Shown here: positions 48,067 to 59,344 of the stretch, piece after piece
Position numbering within the stretch: the first letter of the stretch is position 1
Layout: the number at the start of each line of letters is the position of its first letter
From: Flavobacterium sp.
GTDB lineage: Bacteria; Bacteroidota; Bacteroidia; Flavobacteriales; Flavobacteriaceae
Direction: 5' to 3'
Length of the DNA stretch: 64,000 bases
NCBI GenBank assembly: GCA_012837155.1
Contig: CP051546.1
Span: 2,230,140-2,294,139, forward strand
Position numbers and translations under genes: made by a program
The notes under the pieces: generated by a model
Seen by the model: the letters and a program-made list of their open reading frames with translations, nothing else
The model's database searches: none
What the model was told of the DNA's origin: nothing

Positions 48067-50029
48067 ATGAGCGTTTCGCATAAAGACTTACACAGCAAAT
48101 TAACATTAGGAGGTTTATTAATTTCATTAGGAATAATTTATGGCGACATAGGAACTTCTCCATTATACGTTATGAAAGCCATAATTGGCAAATATGAAAT
48201 AAATGCCGACATTGTTTTAGGAGGAATATCCTGTGTGTTTTGGACGCTGACATTACAAACAACAATAAAATATGTGCTTATAACCTTGAGTGCGGACAAC
48301 CATGGAGAGGGAGGAATATTTGCACTGTATGCCTTAGTAAAAAAAACAAAAATAAAATGGCTGATTGTTCCCGCCATAATTGGAGGAAGTGCACTACTCG
48401 CCGATGGAATCATTACCCCTCCAATCTCCGTATCCTCAGCCGTTGAAGGTATCAAAACCTTTTATCCAGAAATAAATACAGTTCCTATCGTTATTGGAAT
48501 TTTATTCATATTGTTTACCATACAACAATTTGGGTCTAAATTAGTAGGGCGTTTTTTTGCCCCTCTAATGCTTTTATGGTTTGGAATGTTAGGCACTTTA
48601 GGCTTGATACAAATTACCAAACATCCTGAAGTTCTAAAAGCCCTTAACCCTTATTATGCCTACCATTTATTAAACATTCATCCAGAAGGTTTTTATGTAT
48701 TAGGTTTTGTATTTCTTTGTACCACAGGAGCCGAAGCTCTATATTCAGACATGGGACATTGCGGTCGAAAAAAACATTAGAATTAGCTGGATTTTTGTAA
48801 AAACTACCTTAGTTTTGAATTACTTTGGACAAGCAGCCTACCTAATTCATCACGAAGGCAAAACCTTGCTAGGCTTAGGAGGAGAAAATGGAAACCCATT
48901 TTATTTAATAATGGCCGATTGGTTTCAACCCATAGGAATTATTATTGCAACCCTTGCTGCAGTAATCGCGTCCCAAGCCTTGATAAGTGGTTCGTTTACA
49001 TTGATAAATGAAGCGATGCGTTTAAACTTTTGGCCAAAAGTAAAAATAAAATACCCTTCAGAATTAAAAGGGCAATTGTACATTCCTTCTATAAACTGGT
49101 TATTGTTTCTTGGATGCGTTGGGGTAGTTTTGCATTTTGAAATATCAAGCAATATGGAGCATGCTTATGGTTTAGCCATTATATTATGCATGATTATGAC
49201 GACTGTTTTACTCAATTATTATATGATAATGAAAAGGGTAAAATTATACTTCATGGTGCCATTAATAACCATTTATTTAACAATAGAATTTGGTTTTCTT
49301 ATTGCCAATGTTACAAAATTTGCAGAAGGAGGTTATGTCACATTAATAATTGCCACCATTCTGATTTCTATAATGACCATTTGGTATTTTGCCAAGAAAA
49401 TTAACAAAAGCTATACTAAAATTGTCAAAATTGAGGATTATAAAAAAGTTCTTGTCGAATTAAGTAACGACTTATCAATACCCAAATATGCCACACATTT
49501 AATTTACATGACTAATGCCGGTAGAACCGATGAAATTGAGGAAAAAGTGATTTATTCTATTTTGCATAAAAGACCTAAGCGAGCCGATATGTATTGGTTT
49601 ATTCACGTAAATATTTTAAATGAGCCCTATAAAACAGAATACAAAGTAACCGAAATAAGCAAAGACAACTTGTTTAGGATAGATTTCAATTTAGGATTTA
49701 GAGAACCTACAAAGATAAGTTTGATGTTTAAAGAAGTTATCAAGGATATGGTAAAAAAAGGAGAAGTCGATATAACGAGTAGATATGAATCCTTGAATAA
49801 GAACAATATTATAGGGGATTTTAAATTTGTATTATCTGAAAAATTCCTTTCCCATGATAGTGATTTAACGTTCTTCGAAAAGGTAATTATGAACTCCTAT
49901 TTCTTTATCAAAAAATTAAGTCTATCCGAAGAAAGTGCTTTTGGCTTAGACAGTAGCTCTGTAAAAGTAGAAAAATTCCCAATGGTTCTTCATGCACCAG
50001 AAAACATTGGATTAACACGAGTCAAATAA
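48067..50029 (+). CDS. kup: KUP/HAK/KT potassium transporter (one frameshift)
   Basis: Potassium/proton symporter of about 653 residues. N-terminal LISLGIIYGDIGTSPLYVMK is the K_trans signature, followed by HGEGGIFALYALV, GIITPPISVSSAVEGI and TTGAEALYSDMGHCG; 12 helices then a C-terminal cytoplasmic domain (about 150 residues). At 48770 there are seven A where six give GRKNIRISWIFVKTTLVLNY, so this is a one-base insertion. Single-gene unit with its own promoter. Confidence 0.9.
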
Positions 50030-50057
50030 TAAAGATAGACATCTAAAATAAAAAAAA

Positions 50058-50143
50058 CCACCCCGCCCTTTGGGCACCCCTCCAAAGGAGGGGAATGTAT
50101 ACAACTTCCCCTCCTTTGGAGGGGTGCCTGAAAGGCGGGGTGG
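50058..50143. repeat. Long perfect-type inverted repeat
   Basis: CCACCCCGCC (50058) pairs with GGCGGGGTGG (50134); inside, GCACCCCTCCAAAGGAGGGG pairs with its complement at 50106-50127. Could terminate kup; also resembles flavobacterial REP hairpins. Confidence 0.75.
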
Positions 50144-50187
50144 AAATTATGTGTTTTTAATTATAAATTCCCTTTTGAATTTAAATG

Positions 50188-50284
50188 CCCTAGCCCTGAT
50201 GGTAGCGGCATCCTTTTCTTGCCTTCTTTAGGCAAGGAAAGATATAGCGTACAGCAGGAAACCTGCCGACAGGCAGGTAGCTCC
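50188..50284. repeat. REP-like repeat
   Basis: Begins AGCCCTGATGGTAGCGGCAT, relative of 9904. It contains TTGCCTTCTTTAGGCAAGG and CCTGCCGACAGGCAGG hairpins. Lies between kup and the convergent ABC-2 permease. Confidence 0.65.
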
Positions 50285-50290
50285 TGAAAA

Positions 50291-51395
50291 TTATTCTAAT
50301 CTTATTTTATATTTTTTGATACTTATTACAAGAAAAAACACCGTCATTCCGATAAGAATTAGCGTCTCTTTCCAGATTACATTTAGCGTTGCTCCTTTGA
50401 GTAATATGGCTTTTATGATGATAATAAACCACTTGGCGGGAATAATATTACTGATGATTTGCAAGGGCAAGGGCATACTCGAAATAGGAAAAATAAAACC
50501 CGAAAGTATGATGACGGGCAGCATTAATCCCATTAAAGAGAGCATCATGGCGGTTTGCTGCGAATTAGAAACTGTCGAAATTAATATGCCTAACGAAAGT
50601 GCAGTGGTAATGAACAAAATACTTTCAAAAGCCAACAAAAACAAGTTTCCCTCAACGGGCATTCCGAAAACAAAAAAGCCTAAAAGCAATATAATGGCTG
50701 CGTTGATTATCGATAAGAAAATATACGGGAATACTTTGCCGATGATGACTTGAAAGGGTTTTATGGGCGAAACGAGCAAGACTTCCATGGTGCCTAATTC
50801 CTTTTCGCGTGTTATAGAAATAGAAGTCATCATTGCCGAAACAAGCATCAAAATAATGGTCATCACTCCGGGAACAAAGGTAAAAACGCTTTTTAATTCG
50901 GGGTTGTAATAAAGCTGAGTTTGGGTTTGTATTTGGTGTCTTGGGTTGTTGTTTTTATTAATTTCCCGAGTGTAATTTTGCAAAATGGCGTTAATATAAT
51001 TCGAGATAGTGCTGGCTACGTTAGGATCTGTAGCGTCTGTAATCACTTGGACCTTGGCTTGTTTTAAGGTTTGCAGGTTTTTGATAAAATCGGTTTCGAA
51101 TACTAAAACGGCTTTTACTTTTCCTTTTTTAAAAATACCTTCTATTTGATTTTCATTAGTGATTGTTTCATTGCTAATAAAATAGCTGGAAGCACCTATT
51201 TTATTGATTATTTTTTGCGTTTCAGCATCTTTCGATTTATCGAAAACAGCAATAGTAACGTTGTTAATTTCGTTCGTAATGGCAAAACCAAACAACATAA
51301 TTTGGGCAATAGGCATCCCAAAAGAATAAACATCGTTCGTTTATCACGAAAATGTGATAGCATTCTTTTGTTACAAAACCAATAAATCTTTTCAT
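50291..51395 (-). CDS. ABC-2 type permease of efflux system (one frameshift)
   Basis: About 368 residues: first helix around FRDKRTMFILLGMPIAQIML, a large periplasmic domain (60-170), then five helices. SISITREKELGTMEVLLVSP is the ABC-2 signature, as in YbhS/YbhR. Start MKRFIGFVTKE at 51395, with one base lost near 51310. Last gene of the efflux operon; only one permease is present, so it may homodimerise. Confidence 0.85.
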
Positions 51396-51456
51396 TTCTT
51401 AATAAGTCATTAGCCATAAGCCATTAGTTGAGAAACTCTTGGCTTTTGGTTTATTA

Positions 51457-52189
51457 CTATTCTACATTTCTAGCTAATTTCAAAAAAACGTCGTTCATTG
51501 AAACCACATTATACTTATTTTTCAAATTTTTTGGAGTATCGAGCGCTTCGATACCCCCTTCGACCATGATAGAAACTCGGTCACAATATTCGGCTTCATC
51601 CATATAATGTGTGGTTACAAAAATGGTGGTTCCTTTATGGGCTTCGGCATAAATCATTTCCCAAAATTGTCGCCTAGTTATGGGATCCACACCGCCGGTT
51701 GGTTCGTCTAAAAAAACGATTTTGGGTTCGTGTAATAAGGCAACCGAAAAGAAACTTTCTGTTTCCAGCCTAATGGCAATGAACCAACTAATTTATCAAT
51801 TACCTCTTCAATCCCTAATTCTTCGACTAGTTGCGCTGTTTTTTCTTTGATTCTTGCTTTAGATAATCCGTAAATTCCCCCAAAGAAAGTGATGTTTTCC
51901 TTGATGGTTAAATCGTCATACAGAGAAAATTTTTGACTCATGTACCCAATGCTTCTCTTGACCATTTCAGTATTGGTTTTGACATCAAATCCAGCAACTA
52001 AAGCTTCTCCAGAAGTAGGTTTCGAAATCCCAATAAGCATTTTCATAGCTGTTGTTTTTCCAGCTCCATTAGCTCCCAAAAAACCAAAAATTTCTCCTTT
52101 GTATACATCAAAGAAATTGATTTTACCGCCGTAAAGTTGCCAAATTGCTTGGTCAGGTTTTGTACTTCTATGATTTTTTCTTTGTTCAT
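51457..52189 (-). CDS. ABC transporter ATP-binding protein, DrrA-like (frameshifts)
   Basis: About 244 residues from ATG 52189. Walker A FLGANGAGKTTAMKMLIG, signature variant LPLGWKQK (in place of LSGGQ, usual for this subgroup), Walker B VFLDEPTGGVDP and His-switch VTTHYMDEAEYCDRV. One T missing near 52113 and a break near 51745 in the signature region. It supplies energy to the ABC-2 permease with the sister ATPase upstream. Confidence 0.85.
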
Positions 52190-52272
52190 TTTTTTGAAGC
52201 TATTTTTTTTAGCCACGAATTATACAAATCGACACAAATTTTTTAGCCCAAATTATTAGTAAAATTTATACC

Positions 52273-52388
52273 TAAATGATAGTCATGATATAAAGTCGCA
52301 TTTTAAAATATGACATAAGTCTTTGATTATGAATAGATTTTATCACTATTCGGTTGACTTTATATCATTAAAACTTTCGGCTTACTTA
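52273..52388 (-). repeat. Triplicate 3'-flanking element, copy C
   Basis: About 116 bp homologous to copies A and B; its end is 1 base from the stop codon of the upstream ATPase gene. Hairpin GAATAG-A-TTTTATC-A-CTATTC (52331-52351) keeps the same loop. It lies between two genes of one operon. Confidence 0.8.
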
Positions 52389-52389
52389 A

Positions 52390-53285
52390 TTACAAATCCA
52401 TAAAAACATCTTCGATTGTTGGGGTCGAAACCCTAATTTCTATTCCCGAATGCTTATTTTTTTCTAAATATTCTTGCAAATCTATTGGATTAAAAGCTGA
52501 ATTTTTATCAATATAATGAATGTATTCTCCAAAAGCAAAAAAACTGTATTGGCTTGGATAATTTTTCAAATCCAGAATCAATTGGTGCATATTTTTCGCT
52601 TTAACATCATAAATAATTTTGTCATAATCCTTGATGATTTTTTCAGGCGAATCAATTTTCAAGAGGCTTCCTTTTTGGATTAAAGCAATTCGATCACAAA
52701 GCGCAGCCTCGTCCATATAAGGCGTAGAAACCAAAATTGTGATTCCCTTTTGCTGCAATCGCTTGAGCATTTGCCAAAATTCTTTTCTCGAAACAGGATC
52801 AACACCCGTAGTGGGCTCATCAAGAAACAAGACTTTTGGCTTATGAATCAAGGCACAACACAACGCTAATTTTTGTTTCATTCCGCCTGAAAGTGCACCG
52901 GCTCTCCTTGTTTTGAAAGGTTCAATTTGAATGTAATATCCTTGATTAAATCATAATTTGCTTCGATTGCAGTCCCGAAAATCGTAGCAAAAAATTTTAA
53001 ATTTTCCTCTACCGATAAATCTTGATATAACGAAAACTTTCCGGGCATATACCCTACTGAATTCCGAATGATTTTATAATCTTTAATAATATCAAATCCT
53101 GATACTGTTACTGAACCTTCATTGGCTAACAAAAGCGTGGTCAATATCCTGAAAATCGTGGTCTTCCCTGCTCCATCAGGACCAATTAATCCAAACAATT
53201 CGCCTTCTTTTACTTCAAAAGAAATCGCATCAATCGCTTTGATTTTGTTGTAGGATTTGGATATGTTTTGGACAATTATACTCAT
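52390..53285 (-). CDS. ABC transporter ATP-binding protein (one frameshift)
   Basis: About 299 residues. Walker A LIGPDGAGKTTIFRIL, signature LSGGMKQKLALCC, Walker B VLFLDEPTTGVDP, and a C-terminal extension (about 80 residues, IRVSTPTIEDVFMDL) shared with YbhF-type ATPases. One A missing near 52897 (LSKQRRAGALSGGM). Together with the next ATPase it corresponds to the two halves of YbhF. Repeat copy C separates the two. Confidence 0.86.
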
Positions 53286-53374
53286 ATTATTTTAGCCAAA
53301 AGCCATTAGCAAAAGGCAATAGTTAAATTAGTGTTTTTCATTTAAACTTGTAGCTATTGGCTAATGCCTTTTGA

Positions 53375-54250
53375 CTATTTTACCCACATTTCGGCGGGCA
53401 TTCCTATTTTTAAAGTTCCATCATTTTTTACTTTCACTTTCACAGCATAAACTAAATTCACGCGCTCTTCCTTAGTTTGAATCACTTTTGGAGTAAATTC
53501 AGCCGAAGGCGAAATCCAAGAAATTAGTCCTTTACACGATTTCATTTCTTTACCCGAATCCGTTTTTACGGTTACCTTCTGACCTATTTTTAGGTCTGGC
53601 AATTGCGTTTCACTAATGTAAACACGCAAGGTCATTTCAGAAATATTGGCAATTTCATAAAGCGGTTTTCCAAAAGTGGTAACCTCATTTGGCTCGGCAT
53701 ATTTAGCCAATACCGTTCCTTTTATGGGATTGATGATTTTGCACTTTTCAATTTGGTCGTTGCACTTTTCGATTTGAACATCAATCGTTTTTACTTCGTT
53801 TATAATAGGATAATTTTGGGTTTCAACGCTTTTTATTTGTTCGTTCAACACGTTCATTTTACCAACAATTTCATCGACTTGACGTTTTGTAGCTGCATTT
53901 TCGGCAAACATATTTTCTATTCTCGTTTTTTCGACTAAGGTGGTTTTAAGTTGTTCCCATAAAACACTTCTTTGTGATAACACACTTCTAGATTTCGAAA
54001 AAATAGTGTTTTTTGAGGCAATTAATTGTTGCTTGTTGAAATACAATGGAACGGTATCAATCAAACCAACCGAAATATTAGGCTCAAGAATAGCGCCTTC
54101 TTCGAGTTCTAAATATTCTATTTTTCCATTGGCTTCAGCCGAAATTGTCACTTCGGTAGCCTCGAAATTTCCGTAACCATCAGCTTTGTCATTATTTTTA
54201 TTACAAGAAACTAGACTTGCTAAAATTAGAAATGGGATTATTTTTTTCAT
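53375..54250 (-). CDS. HlyD-type periplasmic adaptor, lipoprotein
   Basis: 291 residues from ATG 54250 (MKKIIPFLILASLVSCNK, lipobox LVSC); upstream in-frame residues to 54301 are not supported. Barrel-sandwich hybrid around TEVTISAEANGKIEYLELEE, long coiled hairpin (about 85-170), then KIINPIKGTVLAKYAEPNEV and a beta-barrel with ISETQLPDLKIGQKVTVKTD. It corresponds to YbhG: joins the inner-membrane ABC pump to the TolC-like channel. Intact frame. Confidence 0.88.
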   Translation of the reverse strand: MKKIIPFLILASLVSCNKNNDKADGYGNFEATEVTISAEANGKIEYLELEEGAILEPNISVGLIDTVPLYFNKQQLIASKNTIFSKSRSVLSQRSVLWEQLKTTLVEKTRIENMFAENAATKRQVDEIVGKMNVLNEQIKSVETQNYPIINEVKTIDVQIEKCNDQIEKCKIINPIKGTVLAKYAEPNEVTTFGKPLYEIANISEMTLRVYISETQLPDLKIGQKVTVKTDSGKEMKSCKGLISWISPSAEFTPKVIQTKEERVNLVYAVKVKVKNDGTLKIGMPAEMWVK

Positions 54251-54327
54251 ATTATTTTCATTATTTTGAGTTTTAAATTTTAACTGATTAAAAAGAGACA
54301 AAGCGTTTAAAATTTAAAATTATTTTT

Positions 54328-55583
54328 TTAGTTCCCTTTTGCAGTTTGATAATTCGCTTTCGCCAAAACCAACTGAATCTCATGCATTTTTTGATTGATT
54401 TTGGCTTCATATAAATTGCTAAATTCTACTAAATATTCCGATGAAGTTATTACCCCATTTTTCAATTGCGAATCTGACGATTTGACCACATCCTCTCGCA
54501 AAGCAATGATTTCGGCATCAGATTCTAAAACTGCTTTCATCTTATTTATCTCGTTTTTTATTCTTGCAATTGCAAATTATTATGAATTACAAAAGTTTCT
54601 CGTTCTGTCGAAACAATATTCTTTGAGATAGAAAGCACCTGTTTTTCGGTTTTGGATTTGTTCCAATCGAATACATTCCAATTGGCTTTTAAGCCCAACA
54701 TATAAAAGGTTTTAAACGAATTGTCTAACATATTTAAACCTGGATTTCCATAGCCTGCTTGACCAAAAGCATTAATTTTTGGTAAAACATTTTTTGAAAT
54801 CACATCCTTTGAAACCTCAATTTGTTCGTTTTGAAGGTCAAATAATTTCAATTCTGGACGTTTATTTTCTATATCAAAATCATTTGAAATCGATGGCAAA
54901 GTCAATCTTGTATTCTCGTCAATTGTCGAAAAAGTTAGCGTGGATAAATTTTCTAATAATCTCTTTTTATTAAATTGAATTTCAATAAGTTGCTGTTTTA
55001 TTTTTAAGTTTTCGGCTTCAAGTACCTTTTCTGAAGCGGGAAGAATAGCACCAAATTTGACCCCAATTTTCACTTCATTTATTTTCGAAACTAGTTGACT
55101 TTGTTTTGAAACCAAAATTGATTTTTGCTCTTGAAGCAACAAAACCGAAAAATACAATTGATTAATTTGAGTTTTTAATTGGTACAAAGTCACTACAACT
55201 TGCTGTTGCTGCATCTTGGTTTGAGCTGCTTTAAGTTTTGCATTGGCATCAATTAATCCGCCATTGTACAGCAATTGATTCACATCAAAAGTTGCCCGAT
55301 ATTGGTCTTTATTCAACGGATTAACCGTTACATTTGGCAAACGAAGAGGAAATTCAGTAACCGCAGATTGATAGGTTGCCTGCGTATTAAGATCCATTTT
55401 TGGAAGTTTTCCTTTATTAAGAATTTCAATATCCAAGGCTGATTTTTGCTGCAACAAATCGGTTTGTTTACCCAAAGGAAAATTTTTATTGACCAAATCA
55501 TAGCAATTTTCTAACGACAAAGTTTGTTGAGCATTAGAAAAAATGGGCATCACAAACAAAAAGAGAAACCTTATTTTTTTCAT
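54328..55583 (-). CDS. TolC family outer-membrane efflux protein (one frameshift)
   Basis: About 418 residues; signal peptide [19 protein letters not shown]. Two OEP repeats with long helices, for example [20 protein letters not shown] and [20 protein letters not shown] frame change near 54553 (one T lost) joins LQLQE to [20 protein letters not shown]; the end is [14 protein letters not shown]. Its ATG overlaps the TetR stop (ATGA), so it was the second gene of the operon. Confidence 0.87.
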
Positions 55584-55997
55584 TTTTTTATAGCATTAAT
55601 AATTTGTTCCGCAATGGCTGTTTTTCGCTCTTCCATTAAAAGATTGAACTCAGAATCCGAAATTTGAATCATTCCTTTAACCATTATTTTTGCTGTGAAC
55701 GGAAAAAACAGTCATCGAGAAAATATCGAGCAACAGCTGCTTTGGATTAAGTGGTTTTATGATTCCATCAGCTATTTCCTTCTCGATTTGAGAAAGCAAT
55801 ACTGTGGGATTCGGTCTGTTTTCATTACTTAAAAACGACATCACAAATTCGGGATTATTGTTCATTTCCTGAATAACAAACTGTGGCAAATACGGATTAA
55901 GAATTACAAACGAGATATAGCTATTTGTAAATTTCTTTATTTTGTCGAAAACCGTGTCTTGAGAATTAAAAATAGCATTGATTTGTGGAGCTAATTG

Positions 55998-57475
55998 GTC
56001 ATTCCTTAAAAACTCACTTTTTGAGTTTTTAGATTTTTTATCAAAAACACATTTGCAAAAATATGCATTAAAAATTCGAGACAAAGAATAAATTGTGCTT
56101 TGATATGGTTAAACCTCATTTTTAGATTGTAACCAATACCTGCTAAAAGTGCATTATTAATATCTCCAGCCACGCCTTTGAGGAAATTTAATCCTAAAGC
56201 GTGGTTTCTTTTTAAATGGGATATTGTTGGTTCTATTGCCGCTCTGGCTCTAAATCTTTTTCGGGCAACGTCTTGTTTGTATCTTGATTTTTCTTTTGTG
56301 TTTTTTGGGATTACTATTTGTGTATTTTCAACTTGTGTGACACCTCTAAATCCTCTGTCTGTACTTGCTATTGTTGGTCTTGTACCTCCAATTTGCTCTC
56401 TAACTCGCTGGCTTTGTGCTAATGATTCTTCTAAGGTTTTGCTATCGTGAGGATTGCCTGAAAATCGTTTTATTGAGGTAATGACTCCTGTTTTTCGACC
56501 TCTTGTTACCGCTACTTTTGTTCCAAATTCATACGCTTTATGAGCTTTCCCTTTTGCTATACAGGCTGTTTGAGGTTCGTGTAAACTGTATATTTTTTCC
56601 TTGCTGTTTCTTTCCTGAGTGAGTACTTTTTTGTAATTGCTAAATTCTGTTTCGTATTGTTTTAAAAATTTCTTCAGGCAACTTGCGTTCCAATTCTCGA
56701 ACGACTCGCTTACCAATGGTTCGCAACTTTTTTCGCGCCATTATAGCTTTCTTTTTTCGTTTGGGATGATGTCCAAAATAAGCATCCCGAAGATGTTGTT
56801 TGGCTACCCTTTTATAAGTTTGTCTTTGTTTAACTCCTTCTTTTTTAGCTATTTTTGCACAATTGTCAATTACCTTTTAGCTAATTTGGCATCGGTTGGA
56901 AAAGTATGTTTTTTTCTTGAACAGTGGTGTCAATCTGAACTTCCTTTTCATTTTTCGCCTCTGGATGCAAGGCTACTGTTTGACTTAAAATAAATTCTAA
57001 TCCTTTCTCTTTCAGTCTCTTTCTAAAATGAACAAACTCACTCGGGTCAAAAGGTTGCTTGTTTTGAAAAAAATATTCTCCTGTAAAATATTGCCAATAA
57101 GGGTTTTCTATCCAACGTTCAACTACAGATTCATCACTCTCTTTAAACATCTCTTTTAACAGCAGTAAACCTGCTATTTTTCTAATCGGAATAGAGGGTC
57201 TTCCTTGCTCTGAATATAGGTTTTGGAACTCAAACTCCATTTTTGACCAATCAAGCTCCCCTGCGAGTTTTACCAAAGGATGCTCAAGGTTTATAAGATC
57301 TGTCAGCCTAGTCTGAAATAAATTTTGCTGAAAAATTCGGTTTTATTTTACCTAACATATTGCCACTTTTTTATACCTAAATATACACTTTTTGGCAATT
57401 TAACTTAGTGTTTTTAAGTTGTTTTTATCTACAAGTTATTAACAATCAATTTGTTGTGTCATATTTAAGGATTGA
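55998..57475 (-). mobile_element. IS5-family element 2
   Basis: 1478 bp with ends GTCATTCCTTAAAAA and complement TCAATCCTTAAATAT. Flanked by CTAATTG on both sides (55991-55997, 57476-57482) inside the TetR gene. Confidence 0.8.
56006..57358 (-). pseudogene. IS5-family transposase, 'ENPYWQYFTGE' type (frameshifts)
   Basis: About 445 residues when joined. Start at 57358 (MLGKIKPNF, then QQNLFQTRLTDLINLEHPLV out of frame by one base). ESVVERWIENPYWQYFTGEY, then VQIDTTVQEKNI (first Asp), SIKRFSGNPHDSKTLEESLA with STDRGFRG (second Asp), and RFRARAAIEPTISHLKRNHA (Glu). Frames break near 57325 and 56880 and between 56880 and 56716. Confidence 0.8.
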
Positions 57476-57644
57476 CTAATTGACCAAAAGCATTCATAAA
57501 AACCCGCCTTAAAAAGCAATTCTTTACTCTTAAAACAATAATGCAACATGGCTTTGTTTATTCCAGCTTCATCGGCGATTTCCTGCATACGAGCACCTGC
57601 AAAGCCTTTCTTTTGAAACACCATTCGAGCGGCATTAAATATTT

Positions 57645-58607
57645 TAGGTATAAGCGTTTAGTTCGCACTTGTTAAGTGCTTATTTTATTGATATTTATTT
57701 ACAATTCACCATCTTTCTTATTAACACATCGAATATTGTATCCATATTTGACCTTCTGTTGTATCTAAAATGGTATTCATCAAGATAATTTTGCATACGG
57801 TCTTTACTGCAATGGTGATGAATTCCTCGGAGCCATCCTTTTATATTCATTATGTGTATATGTAGCTCTTTAAAGTTCTTTCCATCTTCTGATGCAACTT
57901 GTTTCAAATTTTTAAACTCCTTTTTAAAGGTGTGTAACCTTTCCATTTATCCGAAACTACTTCCGCTTCGCTTGAAACATATTTGGTTAAGAAAGCACCT
58001 AATTCTATTGCCGAAGAATGTTCAATAGCCTCAGCGTAAGCTCGACCAACACCATCTTCTAAAATTTCAACAGCCAAGACAATTAATTTTTTCAACCCTT
58101 TACTCCTTCCTTTTTTACCTTCTTCTGGACCTCCAATCACAAACTCATCAACGTGAATAACCCCTGTTAATGGGCTTTTAGACTGCTCTTCATTACTTGC
58201 TGTAGTTTTTGTTTGAATGCCCAGCAGGTCATTTGTCGAAGTTCAAATTCATTACTTAATTCTAAAGAAGACATCCCTTTTTTCTTCGTACTTATTTTGA
58301 AAACAATATGAAAGGCTATTAGTATTGAAAATTTAAGCTTTTCAAACATAGTTCCTGCTGTTGGACTTTCATCATATCGGCACTTGGTACAACGTCGGTT
58401 ATGGATGTTTTTTCCTTTCCCAAATTTATCATTATTACATCGTTTACAATTATAGCCACTAAGCCATTTTATCTCAGATAAATATTCTAAACAATCCTTA
58501 TCTTCTTTAAATCTTTGGTTAAATTTTATTGAATTCACTCCTCTGAAAATATTGCGCTCTGTCATTTGACAAAGATAATTTATTTGCGACCTAAACGCTT
58601 ATACCTA
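57645..58607 (-). mobile_element. IS1595-family element, copy 2
   Basis: 963 bp, inverted relative to copy 1. Ends TAGGTATAAGCGTTTAGTTC and complement TAGGTATAAGCGTTTAGGTC. Perfect 8-bp direct repeats AAATATTT (57637-57644, 58608-58615). Confidence 0.93.
57695..58565 (-). pseudogene. IS1595-family transposase (frameshifted copy 2)
   Basis: Same protein as at 44501. Frame changes near 58165 (SLKAH against SLKSPL) and 57925 (PLKRSLKI against PLKKEFKN) each lie in A runs. The zinc ribbon and DDE blocks are otherwise the same. Not readable through as sequenced. Confidence 0.85.
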
Positions 58608-58664
58608 AAATATTTTTTCTTCGGTTGTCACGGATTTAACTTTTTGGTTTAACCATATAGTTAA

Positions 58665-58672
58665 CAAAGATA
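58665..58672 (-). promoter_or_regulatory. -7 promoter motif of the TetR-efflux operon (TATCTTTG on minus strand)
   Basis: TAnnTTTG match 8 bases from the TetR start at 58656. The palindrome TGGTTTAACCA (58645-58655) overlaps the start and is a candidate operator. Confidence 0.5.
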
Positions 58673-58687
58673 AATAAAAAAAGTATT

Positions 58688-59342
58688 CTACATAAAAATA
58701 CTTTTTAATTCGTACTGTTTTATGAATTTTCTATTTTTTTGAAACTCAAAAAACAATTCTGAATGGGCTCTTGGAGCAATTGAATTATGACAAGGCTTCA
58801 TGCTTAAAACAGTAAAATAATTTGCAAAAAGGGGTTCATATTCTGCTTGACTGCCCCCAAAAGGAGGACTTACATCAAATGTTTTATCAAACAATAAGCC
58901 CACTAATTTTCCTCTATTGGATAAAAGTTTATGCATTTTAAAACATAATTTTGTCGCATCGCCACAGGCAAAGCACAAAAAAATGTCTGTTCAAGAATCA
59001 AATCATATTGTCCAAGATGTTCAAAAAAATCACCTAAATTATTTTAATACAGGGATTGCCTTTAAATTTCAGTGAGAGATTTTCTACCAATGTTGGTGCA
59101 ATATCAATTACGGTAACATTTGTAAAACCTTGCTTTATAAGATATTCTGCTTCATACGAATTGCCGCAGCCCGGAATTAAGATACTTTTATTTTTGTTTT
59201 CTAAAGTATCGACATACTCTTTTATTGGTGGAGAAACTTCGCCTAAATCCCAAGCGGCGGTATTATTTTTATATCTGGTATCCCAATACTCTTGATTTGG
59301 TGGATTTTCGAAAGAATCAATACCGTGTTTTTTATCGCTCAA
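58688..59342 (-). CDS. TPMT-family S-adenosylmethionine methyltransferase (frameshifts)
   Basis: Thiopurine/thiol S-methyltransferase family, about 200-215 residues. SFENPPNQEYWDTRYKNNTA, LGEVSPPIKEYVD, SAM motif ILIPGCGNSYEAEYLIKQGF, then (after a break near 59035) GDFFEHLGQYDLILEQTFFC with ALPVAMRQNYVL and GKLVGLLFDKTFDVSPPFGG. Another frame change near 58970. Known members methylate thiols, sulfide or metalloids; in this setting a thiol or H2S substrate is plausible but inferred. Confidence 0.8.
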
Positions 59343-59344
59343 AA

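Larger units (their letters stand above)
55580..58656 (-). pseudogene. TetR family repressor of the efflux operon, broken by two IS
   Basis: Rejoined length is about 210 residues. N-terminal piece MVKPK with VKSVTTEEKIF lies before IS1595 copy 2. Middle piece AARMVFQKKGFAGARMQEIA then DEAGINKAMLHYCFKSKELL is the TetR helix-turn-helix. IS5-type element 2 is inserted after FGQL, and the C-terminal piece APQINAIFNSQDTVFDKIKK continues to EQIINAIKK. Small frame changes are also present. Neither insertion leaves a functional repressor. The arrangement resembles CecR (YbiH) before ybhG. Confidence 0.88.
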
